Notes: generated by a model not told the origin, from the letters alone. A stretch of 64,000 bases of DNA from Aldersonia kunmingensis (GCF_001646865.1 NZ_LRRB01000179.1:1-64000), one strand, 5' to 3'. Shown: positions 43,112 to 52,460, counted from the first letter of the stretch. Made by a program: numbers and translations.

Positions 43112-44086
43112 ATGGACGCCATCGTGATCCGCGAATTCGGTCCCGCGCAGAACCTGCACCTCGAGTCGGTGCCCGATCCCGTACCCGGGCCCGACGCGGT
43201 CCGGATCGCGGTCGCCGCGAGCGGGGTGCACGTCATCGACACCCGTATCCGCGCGGGCATGCGGCTCGGACCGTTTCCGCTGCCCGACCTGCCGTATATC
43301 CCGGGGCGAGAGGTGGTTGGCACGGTCGAGGCGGTGGGGTCGCAGGCTGATGAACACCTGATCGGCGCCCACGTCGCGGTATCGCTGGGCAACGCCAACG
43401 GCGGGTACGCCGGTCTGGCCATCGCACCCGCGACCGATCTGCACGTGATCGACAGCGGTCTGGACCCCGCAACCGCGATCACCATGGTCGGCACCGGGCG
43501 CACCGCCGTCGGCCTACTCGAGGGCGCGGCCCTGCGCCCTGGTGAGACGGTGCTGATCACCGCTGCGGCCGGCGGGGTCGGTTCGATGCTGGTGCAGGGC
43601 GCGCGCCGGGCCGGTGCCCGCGTCGTCGCCCTGGCCGGCGGACCCGCGAAGGTCGCACTTGCCCGGGAGAACGGGGCCGATCTCGCTGTGGATTACCTCG
43701 ATCCCGGGTGGCCGTCGATCGTGCGCGATGCGGGCGCGGCCCCGACGGTGTTGTTCGATGCCGTCGGCGGGGCCATCGCCGACACCGCGATCGACCTACT
43801 CGCGACTCCGGCGAGGGTGGTGTCGTACGGGAATGTCGCAGGCAATGCCGCCGCGACCGATGCCGAGCTCGCGGCCCGCGGTATCGCCCGCGGCACCGGC
43901 CTGGGACCGGCCGGAGGATTCACACCCGACAACATCTGGCGCTGGGCGGCGGAGGCACTCGCACTGGCCGCGAATGGCGAACTCACCGCGTCGACGACCC
44001 GGTTTGCGCTGGCCGACGCCGCGGCCGCACATATCCGGATGGAGAACCGGGAGACGGTCGGCAAGGTTGTGCTGGACGTCGCATGA
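43112..44086 (+). CDS. Zinc-free quinone oxidoreductase (MDR family)
   Basis: A 324-residue medium-chain dehydrogenase/reductase of the quinone oxidoreductase group. It has the N-terminal GroES-like domain (VRIAVAASGVHVIDTRIRAG), the GREVVGTVEAVG turn, and the cofactor loop LITAAAGGVGSMLVQGARRAGA, which fits NADPH. The structural zinc cysteines are missing, as usual for this group. The start is ATG 43112; a TTG at 43097 is less likely. It is divergent from the GTPase genes and 52 bases before trmB. It reduces quinones or enone-type compounds; the substrate is not known. Confidence 0.9.
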   Translation: MDAIVIREFGPAQNLHLESVPDPVPGPDAVRIAVAASGVHVIDTRIRAGMRLGPFPLPDLPYIPGREVVGTVEAVGSQADEHLIGAHVAVSLGNANGGYAGLAIAPATDLHVIDSGLDPATAITMVGTGRTAVGLLEGAALRPGETVLITAAAGGVGSMLVQGARRAGARVVALAGGPAKVALARENGADLAVDYLDPGWPSIVRDAGAAPTVLFDAVGGAIADTAIDLLATPARVVSYGNVAGNAAATDAELAARGIARGTGLGPAGGFTPDNIWRWAAEALALAANGELTASTTRFALADAAAAHIRMENRETVGKVVLDVA

Positions 44087-44121
44087 CACCACGCTCCCGA
44101 TCCGTCACTTTCGTCCCTTCC

Positions 44122-44147
44122 GTTACGCATCCGCTGGCATGCGTGAC
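44122..44147. promoter_or_regulatory. Inverted repeat in front of trmB
   Basis: GTTACGCAT (44122-44130) and ATGCGTGAC (44139-44147) form an inverted repeat with one mismatch and an 8-base spacer. It overlaps the possible trmB ATG at 44139. If it is an operator, the real start is more likely GTG 44157. Confidence 0.4.
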
Positions 44148-44876
44148 AATGGACGGGTGAACGACGCGGAACAGGCCTCCCCCCAAGCTCGGGAGCACAA
44201 TGCCCGGCTTTACCCGAGGGTGACGAGTTTCCGTTCCCGTCGTGGCGCTTTGACGCCTACCCAGCAGCAGGCTTGGGACCGCACATGGCCGCAGGTAGGC
44301 ACAGACGTCGGCGACGATTTGCTCGACGCCGACACCTGGTTCGGGCGCACCGCTCCACTCGTAATCGAGATCGGCTGCGGAACTGGCACGGCCACTGCGG
44401 ACATGGCTGTCGCCGAGCCTGAGATCAACCTCATCGGGGTCGAGGTGTACCGCCCCGGTCTCGCGCAGCTCGTTCAGCGCATCGAGCGCGACGAAATCGG
44501 AAACATTCGGCTCGTTCGCGGCGATGCCGTGGACGTGCTCGAAAATATGATTGCTCCCGAGTCGCTGACCGGCGTCCGGGTGTTCTTTCCGGACCCGTGG
44601 CCCAAGGCTCGGCACCACAAGCGCCGCCTGCTCCAGCCGCGGACCGTCGCGCTGATCGCGAGCCGTCTCATGCCGGGGGGTGTGCTGCATGTTGCCACCG
44701 ACCACGCCGAATACGCCGAGTTCATAGCCGAAGTCGGCAATGCCGACCCGCATCTGACCGCGCTCGATTGGGACTCCCCGATCAACCATGAGCGCCCGGT
44801 CACCAAGTTCGAGGGCAAGGCGCATCGCGCAGGCAGCGTTGTCACCGAGCTGATTTGGGGGAAGATCAAACCATGA
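44139..44876 (+). CDS. trmB: tRNA (guanine-N7-)-methyltransferase TrmB
   Basis: A 245-residue SAM-dependent enzyme that makes 7-methylguanosine at position 46 of tRNAs. Motif I is VIEIGCGTGTATADMA, followed by the acidic residue in LIGVEVYRPG. The family signature VFFPDPWPKARHHKRRLLQP and the late ERPVTKFEGKAHRAG motif are present. The start is ATG 44139 or GTG 44157; neither has a strong ribosome binding site. The stop overlaps the next start by four bases (ATGA), so it is coupled to the NYN gene and then mmpL3. This trmB-NYN-mmpL3 order is that of Rv0208c-0207c-0206c. Confidence 0.95.
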   Translation: MRDNGRVNDAEQASPQAREHNARLYPRVTSFRSRRGALTPTQQQAWDRTWPQVGTDVGDDLLDADTWFGRTAPLVIEIGCGTGTATADMAVAEPEINLIGVEVYRPGLAQLVQRIERDEIGNIRLVRGDAVDVLENMIAPESLTGVRVFFPDPWPKARHHKRRLLQPRTVALIASRLMPGGVLHVATDHAEYAEFIAEVGNADPHLTALDWDSPINHERPVTKFEGKAHRAGSVVTELIWGKIKP

Positions 44877-45583
44877 GCGGAACCGTTGCTCTGCCCGATT
44901 CCGGCGTCGATAACGACGGCAGCGTGGATCTGGGCAGCAACCCCGGTGGAACCGGCCGAGTGCTGCTGGTCTGGGACGCCCCCAACCTCGACATGGGCCT
45001 CGGCGCGATCCTCGGTGGTCGCCCCACCGCCGCCTACCGGCCCCGTTTCGACGCGCTCGGACGCTGGCTGCTCGGCCGCACCGCGGAACTGTCCGTCGGC
45101 AGCGCACGCCCGGTCGAGCCCGAGGCGACCGTCTTCACCAACATCGCAACTGGCAGCGCCGACGTCGTCCGGCCATGGGTCGAGGCGCTGCGCAACGTCG
45201 GTTTCGCGGTGTTCGCCAAGCCCAAAATCGACGAGGACAGCGACGTCGACTCCGATATGCTGGCGCATATCGCGCTGCGCGCGGAGCAGGGACTGAGCGG
45301 TCTCGTCGTCGCGTCCGCCGACGGTCAGGCCTTCCGGGAGCCGCTGGAAGAGATCGCCGCCACGGGCGTCAGCGTCCAGGTGATCGGGTTCCGCGAGCAC
45401 GCCAGCTGGGCGGTGACGTCCCAGTCTCTCGAGTTCATCGACCTCGAAGAGATTCCGGGCGTGTTCCGAGAACCGCTACCGCGAGTCAGCCTCGACTCGC
45501 TGCCCGACGAAGGTGCCTGGCTGCAACCGTTCCGCCCCCTCTCCGCCTTACTTGCAGGGCGTTCGGGGCAGGGAGTCGGCTAG
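44873..45583 (+). CDS. NYN/PIN-like domain protein (Rv0207c homologue)
   Basis: A 236-residue protein with an NYN domain, a PIN-related fold found in putative ribonucleases. The expected acidic residues are visible in VLLVWDAPNLDMGLG, in DEDSDVDSDMLAHIAL and in LVVASADGQAF, so a metal-dependent nuclease site is plausible. It has no signal peptide or membrane segment. It lies between trmB and mmpL3 with a 4-base overlap upstream and a 1-base overlap downstream. Why a predicted RNase is fixed beside the essential mycolate exporter is unknown. Confidence 0.88.
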   Translation: MSGTVALPDSGVDNDGSVDLGSNPGGTGRVLLVWDAPNLDMGLGAILGGRPTAAYRPRFDALGRWLLGRTAELSVGSARPVEPEATVFTNIATGSADVVRPWVEALRNVGFAVFAKPKIDEDSDVDSDMLAHIALRAEQGLSGLVVASADGQAFREPLEEIAATGVSVQVIGFREHASWAVTSQSLEFIDLEEIPGVFREPLPRVSLDSLPDEGAWLQPFRPLSALLAGRSGQGVG

Positions 45584-48576
45584 TGTTCGATAGTTGGGGA
45601 AACATCGTCTACCGCTTCCGATTCGGTGTAATCGGCCTGATGGTTGCCGGGCTGCTCGCGCTCGGCGCCTACGGGCTCGGGCTCGAGAAGCACCTGAGCC
45701 AGAGCGGCTGGGACGACCCCGGCTCCGAATCGGCGCAGGCCGCCCGCCTGGCCGACGAGACGTATGGGCGCGACCATGGCTCCGATGTCGTCGTGCTCTA
45801 TACCGCACCGCCCGGTAAGACTGTCGACGATCCGCAGTTCAGCGCCGCGATCGTCAACAATCTGAACAGCCTGCCGCGGGAGCACCCGGACCAGATCATC
45901 GGCGTCAACGTGTCGTACTGGAAGACCGAGACGGGCCAGCAGGCCCCGCTTGCGGACAAGACGAAGCAACATGCGTTCGCGACGGTCGGCATCAAGGGCG
46001 ACAACGACACGGAACAGACCGAAAACTTTCGCGAGGTCCGCGACGCCTTCTATATCGACGGCATCGATGTGCAGCTCGCCGGTCTGCAACCAGTGGCAGG
46101 CACGCTGAACGACACCATGGCGCAGGACGTCCGGCGCATGGAGTTGCTCGCCATCCCCGCGGTCGCGGTGTTGCTGTTCTTCATCTTCGGCGGCTTGGTT
46201 GCCGCTGCACTGCCGCTCATCGTCGGCGGGCTCACCGTGGTCGGCGCCTGGGGCATCGTCCGCTTCATTACCGAATTCACCGAGGTCAACGCATTCGTCT
46301 CACCCGTGGTGTCGCTGATCGGCCTCGGCTTGGCGATCGACTACGGACTGTTCATCGTGAGTCGCTTCCGCGAAGAGATTGCGGAGGGCCACACGACCGG
46401 TGACGCCGTGCGCCGCTCGGTAATGACAGCAGGCCGCACCGTCGTGTTCTCGGCGACGATGATTGTCGCCAGCCTCGGCGGTCTGTTGATCTTCCCGCAG
46501 GGCTTCCTGAAGTCGGTGGCCTACGGCGCGATCGCGACGGTCAGCCTCGCCGCCCTCACCGCTGTGACCGTGCTGCCCGCGATTCTCGGCATCCTCGGCC
46601 CGCGCATCGACATGCTCGGCTTCAAGTGGCTGCGCAAGACCAAGACCGCCGAGGAAGTCGAGAGCGGTTTCTGGGGCCGCATCACCCGTCAGGTGATGAA
46701 GCACCCGTTGCGATACGCGATTCCGATCGTTGTCGGCCTGTTGCTCCTGATCATCCCGGTCAAGAACATCACCTTCGGTGGCATCAACGAGCGCTACCTA
46801 CCACCGGACAACTCGACCCGACTTGCGCAGGAGGAGTTCGACCAACTCTTCCCGCTGCGTCCCACCGAGCCGATCAAACTGGTTGTCACCACAGAAAACT
46901 CACGCTCTGTTGGGCAGATCCGGCAGCAGGCCAACCAGGCCCCCGGGCTTGCGTCGGACTTCGTGCTACCGACATCACAGACGAAGGACAACGTCTGGAT
47001 TCTGTCGGGGACGCTGGAGGAACGGAACAACGCGCAGCCAACGATCGACTATCTGCGATCGATGGCAGTACCGGCCGACGCCACGATGCTCGTCGGCGGC
47101 ACACCGGCGATCGAACGCGACAGTATCGACGCGCTGCTCGACAAAATGCCGTGGATGGTCTTGCTCGTGTTGTTGGTGACAACGCTGCTGATGTTCCTGA
47201 CGTTCGGATCGCTGGTTTTGCCGATCAAAGCCGCTTTGATGAGCGCACTGGGTCTCGGTGCGACGCTTGGCATTTTGACGTGGATATTTGTGGACGGTCA
47301 TGGCGCGGGGATTCTCAACTTCACGCCGGAACCGATCATGGCACCGGTGTTGGTGTTGATCATCGCGATCATCTACGGCCTATCCACCGACTACGAGGTG
47401 TTCCTGCTCTCTCGCATGGTCGAGGCGAGAACCATGGGCGCGAGCACCACCGAGGCGATTCGGATCGGCACCGCGCACACCGGCCGGATCATCAGTGCGG
47501 CAGCGGTGATCCTGATCGTTGTGACCGGCGCGTTCGGCTTCTCCGAACTGGTGATGATGCAGTACATCGCGTACGGCATGATCGCGGCCCTGATCATCGA
47601 CGCGACGCTCATCCGCATGTTCCTCGTGCCCTCGGTGATGAAACTGCTCGGCGACGACTGCTGGTGGGCACCCGCCTGGATGAAGCGAATCCAGGCGCGG
47701 ATCGGGCTCGCGGAGCCGGTCCTGGTGACCGGCTACCTCCCGGACGATGTCGTCGACCTCACCCGCACTGCCGTTGCCGCAAAGCCGAAGCCGCCGCCCC
47801 GCCGCCGTCGCCGCAACGAGCCGGAGATCCCCGCCGACGACACATCGACAGTGGCGTTCGCGGCGGTCGCGACGCTCACCGAGGAACGTCCCGCAGCGGA
47901 ACAGCCGCCTGCCGAGCAGCAGTCCGACAATGCGGACGACGCTCCCACCGAGAAACATGCGCGGATTGAGCCGGAACCCACAGTCGAGCCGGAATCGCCG
48001 GCGCCGAAACGGTTCTCGCTGTTCGAGAAACCGCAGGGCCCTGCGCAGCCGCAGCAACGGCACCGCGCTGCGGAAAACATTCCGACCCCGCAGACGCCGG
48101 GTGCCGAGCCGACGCCGAGCGCCGAGCAGAGGCCGTCCGCCGAAGAAACGCCGGACGTGGACCCTCAGCCGCCCGTGCAGCAACAGCAGCAGCCGGCGAA
48201 GCGGCAGCAGTCGCTGTTCGAGAAGCCAGAGCCGCTGACCCGGCCGCATCAGCCCGCCATGGACGACACGCCAACTGTGCAAGCGCCGCGTGTCGAGCCT
48301 GAGCCGCCCGCAGACCAAGCACCACAAGCCGAGCAGTCGCGCGCCGAACAGCCGCGGTCCGAGCAGAAGCCGCTAACCCAGGCGCCTGCGACAGAGCAAC
48401 GGGTATACGCCTTCCGCGGCATCAAGCCCGCCGACGAGGACGTCGAAAACTGGATCGCTGCGCCGGCGCCGGAAGAGAAGCGCAACGGCGACAGCGACGA
48501 CGAACCGCACGGTCGGCATCAGCGGACGGATAAGAGCCTTAGCGTCTCGGATCTAATGCGACGCAAGGGGCGTTAG
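45583..48576 (+). CDS. mmpL3: MmpL3, trehalose monomycolate exporter
   Basis: A 997-residue RND transporter that flips or exports trehalose monomycolate across the inner membrane, essential in mycobacteria. It has twelve transmembrane helices with two periplasmic porter domains. The proton-relay pairs are Asp253-Tyr254 (AIDYGLFIVSRFREE) and Asp603-Tyr604 (STDYEVFLLSRM). The MmpL3-specific stretch MFLVPSVMKLLGDDCWWAPAWMKRIQ follows helix 12. The C-terminal 280 residues are disordered, Pro/Glu/Gln-rich and carry two SLFEKP repeats. They end in the motif SLSVSDLMRRKG. The start is GTG 45583 (GGGAG at 45571), overlapping the NYN stop by one base. The second periplasmic domain looks about 40 residues shorter than in M. 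tuberculosis. Confidence 0.96.
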   Translation: MFDSWGNIVYRFRFGVIGLMVAGLLALGAYGLGLEKHLSQSGWDDPGSESAQAARLADETYGRDHGSDVVVLYTAPPGKTVDDPQFSAAIVNNLNSLPREHPDQIIGVNVSYWKTETGQQAPLADKTKQHAFATVGIKGDNDTEQTENFREVRDAFYIDGIDVQLAGLQPVAGTLNDTMAQDVRRMELLAIPAVAVLLFFIFGGLVAAALPLIVGGLTVVGAWGIVRFITEFTEVNAFVSPVVSLIGLGLAIDYGLFIVSRFREEIAEGHTTGDAVRRSVMTAGRTVVFSATMIVASLGGLLIFPQGFLKSVAYGAIATVSLAALTAVTVLPAILGILGPRIDMLGFKWLRKTKTAEEVESGFWGRITRQVMKHPLRYAIPIVVGLLLLIIPVKNITFGGINERYLPPDNSTRLAQEEFDQLFPLRPTEPIKLVVTTENSRSVGQIRQQANQAPGLASDFVLPTSQTKDNVWILSGTLEERNNAQPTIDYLRSMAVPADATMLVGGTPAIERDSIDALLDKMPWMVLLVLLVTTLLMFLTFGSLVLPIKAALMSALGLGATLGILTWIFVDGHGAGILNFTPEPIMAPVLVLIIAIIYGLSTDYEVFLLSRMVEARTMGASTTEAIRIGTAHTGRIISAAAVILIVVTGAFGFSELVMMQYIAYGMIAALIIDATLIRMFLVPSVMKLLGDDCWWAPAWMKRIQARIGLAEPVLVTGYLPDDVVDLTRTAVAAKPKPPPRRRRRNEPEIPADDTSTVAFAAVATLTEERPAAEQPPAEQQSDNADDAPTEKHARIEPEPTVEPESPAPKRFSLFEKPQGPAQPQQRHRAAENIPTPQTPGAEPTPSAEQRPSAEETPDVDPQPPVQQQQQPAKRQQSLFEKPEPLTRPHQPAMDDTPTVQAPRVEPEPPADQAPQAEQSRAEQPRSEQKPLTQAPATEQRVYAFRGIKPADEDVENWIAAPAPEEKRNGDSDDEPHGRHQRTDKSLSVSDLMRRKGR

Positions 48577-48584
48577 CCGAAGGC

Positions 48585-48902
48585 TCACTCGACGTCGGCG
48601 AACTGCTTCTCCATACGCTCGATGATCATGTCGTCGTAGGACCGCTCATTGAGGTACTCGGCCTCGAAGCCGTCCTCGATGTGCTCACCGGCAATGGCGC
48701 GCTCGGCGAGGCCGACGAGGCGCGCCTGAACTTCGGGATCGCGGTGCATCTCCGCGTGCTTCGCGGTGAGCAGTGCCATCACCGCCTCGATCGACTCGGC
48801 AGCCACCGACCAGTCCTCGCCGGTATACCGGCCCTTCCACACGCCGTCTTCGTTCGTGACAATCGCGCGCTGCTTGATGTGCAGTCTCGATGTTTCGCTC
48901 AT
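48585..48902 (-). CDS. Conserved hypothetical protein, 105 aa
   Basis: A 105-residue acidic cytoplasmic protein with the look of a conserved actinobacterial family: LHIKQRAIVTNEDGVWKGRYTG, then a helix-rich middle (AAESIEAVMALLTAKHAEMH) and a repeat-free tail (YDDMIIERMEKQFADVE). I chose ATG 48902 because the AAGGGG motif is 9-11 bases upstream; an in-frame GTG at 48911 is too close to it. It converges with mmpL3, with only 8 bases between the two stop codons. Function unknown. Confidence 0.72.
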   Translation of the reverse strand: MSETSRLHIKQRAIVTNEDGVWKGRYTGEDWSVAAESIEAVMALLTAKHAEMHRDPEVQARLVGLAERAIAGEHIEDGFEAEYLNERSYDDMIIERMEKQFADVE

Positions 48903-48992
48903 CCAGTCCACCCCCCTTGACTGTTTTCTACCATCATTTCTCTCGAGGTGGCAAACATTCAGCTAATTTCAATTGGCTAACAGGTAGGCGGA

Positions 48993-49652
48993 TCAGTGCA
49001 TTGCCCGGCCCCAACCACCCATCATTCCGCGCAGCGCGGTGCCGAACGGATGCTTGGCGGTGAGCGAGCCGAACCGCACCCGGCCGCGCACGATGATGTG
49101 CAACGGACCGATCGGCGGGCCGGTGCGTACCTTGTTTGTCGCACTCGCACCGACGAGGTCGAGGCCGTTGACGTCGACGGTTGCCTCACTCGGAACGATG
49201 AGCGTCACGCTGCTGCAGAAATCGTCGACGACCATCTCCACCACCTGCGTCCGCATGACGGCTTCGGTGAAGTCGAGGGTCACGCTGGACAGCCGGCTGC
49301 TCAGGTGGAGCCGCGGCGCCACATGCCACGGCCCCTTGCGGGTGACGGTGGACATGCGCCCCCGAATGAGGTCACCGGAGTTGGTGGTCTGCGGCGGCTG
49401 CGATCCATAACGGGCCTGCGCGGGTTCGGCCGGCGCGTCCTCACCGACACGGCGCTCGTCGCCGGCGTAGCGCAGGCCGGGCAGGTCGAGCAGCACGGCG
49501 TTCAACTCGCCGCGCGTCTTCGCCGCGAGCGCGGTGTCCATCCGTTCGGTGAACTCGCCGAGCGACAGCATCCCTTGCCCGACCGCCCGCTGCAGCAACT
49601 GGCCGACATGCTCGCGTTCAGCGTCGGACACCCGAAATTCCCTCGCGTCCAT
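48993..49652 (-). CDS. DUF1707 domain protein
   Basis: A 219-residue protein with an N-terminal DUF1707 domain (FRVSDAEREHVGQLLQRAVGQGMLSLGEFTERMDTALAAKTRGEL), a short helical module common in mycolic-acid bacteria and Streptomyces. A linker and a beta-rich C-terminal half (LSSRLSSVTLDFTEAVM, CSSVTLIVPSEATVDVNG) follow, resembling the cell-wall-active antibiotic response (LiaF-like) beta-helix fold. No signal peptide is seen. ATG 49652 lies four bases after the stop of the AI-2E-type gene, so the two form an operon. A regulatory or stress-sensing role is possible but unproven. Confidence 0.8.
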   Translation of the reverse strand: MDAREFRVSDAEREHVGQLLQRAVGQGMLSLGEFTERMDTALAAKTRGELNAVLLDLPGLRYAGDERRVGEDAPAEPAQARYGSQPPQTTNSGDLIRGRMSTVTRKGPWHVAPRLHLSSRLSSVTLDFTEAVMRTQVVEMVVDDFCSSVTLIVPSEATVDVNGLDLVGASATNKVRTGPPIGPLHIIVRGRVRFGSLTAKHPFGTALRGMMGGWGRAMH

Positions 49653-49656
49653 GACT

Positions 49657-50847
49657 TCAGGATAGGGGCGCTGCCGGTGGTGACGCCCGGCCTCGATCCT
49701 CGGGCTCACCTGGCTTCACCGCGGACGAGCCTTCCGCGGCACTTTCGGCCTCGAGTTCCTCGTCGGGATCCCGCGCCATCAGCGAGCGAATCGCGGTGTT
49801 GAGCATTGCGACCAACGGGACAGCGACCAGTGCGCCCGGGATGCCGGCCAGCACGAGACCGACGGTGATGGACAGCACGACGGCGAGCGGGTGAATCCGC
49901 ACCGCCCGGCCGAGCATGAGCGGCTGCAGCACATGCCCTTCCAGCTGCATGACGCCGACGATGATGCCCAGCACGATCAGCGCCGTCACGAAACCCTTGG
50001 TGACCAGCGCAATGAAAACCGCGATGAACCCGGTTAAGAAGGCACCGATGATCGGAATGAACGCACCGATGAAGATGAGGGACGCGAGCGGTAGCGCGAG
50101 CGGAACACCGAGGATCGCAAGTCCCGCACCGATACAGATGGCATCCACTGCGGCAACGGCAACGGTCGCCCGCACGAATCCGACCAGCGTGCCGAAGCCG
50201 AGAACGCCTGCGGTCCGAACCTTGGCCCGGGTCTGCATCGGAACGATCCTCGTGACGAACTCCCAGATCTGGGCGCCGCCGTAGAGGAAGAAGATCAGCG
50301 TGAACAGCGTGAGCAGAGCGCCGGTCGCGACCTCACCGATCACGGTGGCCGTGGTGAGCGCGCCGCTGGTCAACTCCTCCTGATTCGAATTGATCGCCTT
50401 CACGATCGAATCGCCCGCGCGGTGGATCTGGTCCTCGGACAGATTCAGCGGCGGTCCGGTGAGCCAGTCCTGAATCTCGCTGATGCTGTCGGTGAACTTC
50501 TCGCTGAGCTCGGGCAACCCCCGGATGAACTGATCGACGACGAAGGTCAGGACGCCCGCGACGATCCCCATCGTGACGACGATCGCGATGAGCACCGCGA
50601 TCGAGCGCGGCACCCGCCGCCGATTCATCCAATCGACGGAAGGAACGAGCAGCGCGGAGATCATCAGCGCGATCGCGACAGGGATGATGACGGTGGACAG
50701 CCGCTCCAGGGCAAGTGCGAGACAAATCACCAATGCGAAGATCACGAGCAATCGCCAGGCCCACTCGGCCCCGACTCGTACCAGCGGATGTACCGAATCC
50801 GCAGGCGAGCGGCGTTCTGCGCCGCTGCCGGTCGCGTCAACGCTCAC
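49657..50847 (-). CDS. AI-2E family transporter (Rv0205 homologue)
   Basis: A 396-residue polytopic protein of the AI-2E/TqsA exporter family. It has the expected eight hydrophobic segments, with the amphipathic stretch around ELSEKFTDSISEIQDWLTGPP after helix 3. The family motif GAFIPIIGAFLTGFIAV is followed by VLQPLMLGRAVRIHPLAVVLSITVG. Some members export autoinducer-2 or act as sodium/proton antiporters; the substrate here is unknown. The C-terminal tail is acidic and cytoplasmic. The start is GTG 50847; the longer frame to 50952 would run into the divergent cyclase gene. It matches Rv0205 in strand and place. Confidence 0.87.
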   Translation of the reverse strand: MSVDATGSGAERRSPADSVHPLVRVGAEWAWRLLVIFALVICLALALERLSTVIIPVAIALMISALLVPSVDWMNRRRVPRSIAVLIAIVVTMGIVAGVLTFVVDQFIRGLPELSEKFTDSISEIQDWLTGPPLNLSEDQIHRAGDSIVKAINSNQEELTSGALTTATVIGEVATGALLTLFTLIFFLYGGAQIWEFVTRIVPMQTRAKVRTAGVLGFGTLVGFVRATVAVAAVDAICIGAGLAILGVPLALPLASLIFIGAFIPIIGAFLTGFIAVFIALVTKGFVTALIVLGIIVGVMQLEGHVLQPLMLGRAVRIHPLAVVLSITVGLVLAGIPGALVAVPLVAMLNTAIRSLMARDPDEELEAESAAEGSSAVKPGEPEDRGRASPPAAPLS

Positions 50848-50917
50848 CCGCGCGAGCGTATCCGCAACCGCACGCTCCGTACGTGGATTGACTGTGCCGA
50901 CCGCTAAATTGGTCTGC

Positions 50918-52432
50918 GTGTCGGCGCCACTAGAAGCGGTCAAACAGACCATCCAAACGCGCTGGCCTATCTATATGGCTTCGATGCTGTTGGCGAACGG
51001 CTTCGGCGCGGTGCTTTCCTACGCCTTCATCCGCTACGGCCTGCCGATTCCGCGCACGTCGGAGTACATCGAATACCGCGGCACCAACATGGTCGTGTTC
51101 ATCCTGGTGCTCGCAGCGGGTGGGCTCATCAGCCTCGCTGTCTCGGCCTGGATGCTCAAACCGGTCGTCCGCTGGCAGTTGCGCGGCGGTGCACCGACCA
51201 AGCAGGAACAGATGGCGGCACTGCACGCGCCGCTGCGGCAGTCGATCGTCCACCTCATCCTCTGGGTGGTCGGCGGCGCGATCATCTCCGGGCAGATCAT
51301 CGCGATCGAGCCGGAACTCGGCCTGGCCGTGGTCATCACAGTGGCGATGGCCGCGACCATTGTGTTCGGCTTCTCCTACATGCTCGGCGAACGCATCCTG
51401 CGCCCGGTCGCCGCGGACGCGCTCGCCTCAGGTGACTTCGACCGCACCCTCACCCCTGGCGTGGGCACCCGGATGGCACTGACGTGGGGCCTGGGCACGC
51501 TCGCACCGACCACCGGCATCGTGTTGCTGTGCGCCACGCAGCTTTCTACCGATCTGCAGTTCTCGGCGAACTCGCTGGCGGTCGCGATCCTGCTGCTGTG
51601 CGGCCTTGTTGTCATGCAGGCGCTCGCGCTGTCGATGCTCACTGCCTCCAGCATCTCGGACCCGATCCAGCAGCTGTCCACGGCGATCGAGGCGGTCCAG
51701 GGCGGCGAGGACGACGTGCAGGTCGAGGTGTTCGACGGCTCCGAGATCGGCCGGCTGCAGGTCGGCTTCAACCGCATGATGGAGGAGGCGTCCGAGCGCC
51801 GCGCTCTGCAGGAACTATTCGGCCGGCATGTCGGTGAGGACGTCGCCCGGCGCGCGCTGCAGTACGGCACGGAACTTGGCGGTGAGACGCGGTTCGTCGC
51901 CGTGCTGTTCGTCGACCTGGTCGGATCTACCGCTACCGCCGCCGAACGTCCCCCGGCCGAGGTCGTCAGCCTGCTCAACGAGTTCTTCCGGGTCGTGGTC
52001 GAGGTAATCGACGAGCACCACGGGTTCATCAACAAGTTCATGGGAGACGCAGCGCTCGCGATCTTCGGTGCGCCACTGGACCGCCCGGACGCACCGACCG
52101 CCGCGCTTTCCGCCGCTCGCGATCTGCGCGAACGCCTAGCGCAAGTAACCGAATTGGATATGGGCATCGGCGTTTCCGCGGGCCTCGTCGTCGCAGGCAA
52201 TATCGGTGCCGCCAATCGCCTCGAGTACACCGTCATCGGCGATCCGGTGAACGAGGCATCACGCCTGACCGAGCTCGCCAAGTTGCGGCCGAGCCGGGTC
52301 CTCGCGTCGAGCAGCGCCCTCTATTTCGCCGACGAATCCGAGCAAAACCTGTGGGAACTCGGCGAAGAGGTGCAGCTGCGGGGCCGTCGACGCAACACGC
52401 AACTCGCGTGGCCCGTCGCCGGTAGTGAATGA
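50918..52432 (+). CDS. Membrane-bound class III adenylate cyclase with HAMP domain
   Basis: A 504-residue cyclase making cAMP from ATP. Six hydrophobic helices (residues 15-260) are followed by a HAMP linker (SISDPIQQLSTAIEAVQGGEDDVQVEVFDGSEIGRLQVGFNRMMEE) and a cytoplasmic cyclase domain. The metal-binding aspartates are Asp333 (FVDLVGST) and Asp377 (KFMGDAALAIFG). The transition-state residues lie in IGDPVNEASRL. The layout is that of the Rv1318c-1320c/Rv3645 group. GTG 50918 starts the gene, 70 bases from the divergent transporter gene. In M. tuberculosis, as I recall, no cyclase interrupts Rv0204c-Rv0205, so it appears to be an insertion here. Confidence 0.9.
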   Translation: MSAPLEAVKQTIQTRWPIYMASMLLANGFGAVLSYAFIRYGLPIPRTSEYIEYRGTNMVVFILVLAAGGLISLAVSAWMLKPVVRWQLRGGAPTKQEQMAALHAPLRQSIVHLILWVVGGAIISGQIIAIEPELGLAVVITVAMAATIVFGFSYMLGERILRPVAADALASGDFDRTLTPGVGTRMALTWGLGTLAPTTGIVLLCATQLSTDLQFSANSLAVAILLLCGLVVMQALALSMLTASSISDPIQQLSTAIEAVQGGEDDVQVEVFDGSEIGRLQVGFNRMMEEASERRALQELFGRHVGEDVARRALQYGTELGGETRFVAVLFVDLVGSTATAAERPPAEVVSLLNEFFRVVVEVIDEHHGFINKFMGDAALAIFGAPLDRPDAPTAALSAARDLRERLAQVTELDMGIGVSAGLVVAGNIGAANRLEYTVIGDPVNEASRLTELAKLRPSRVLASSSALYFADESEQNLWELGEEVQLRGRRRNTQLAWPVAGSE

Positions 52433-52460
52433 CAAAAGCTTCGTTAGTTAGTCTGACAGC

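Noticed and set aside
47760-48540. MmpL3 C-terminal tail as a frameshift artefact
   Set aside because: The tail stays in the same frame as the membrane part, has a Pro/Glu/Gln-rich composition normal for such tails, and closes with the SLSVSDLMRRKG ending. No frameshift is needed.
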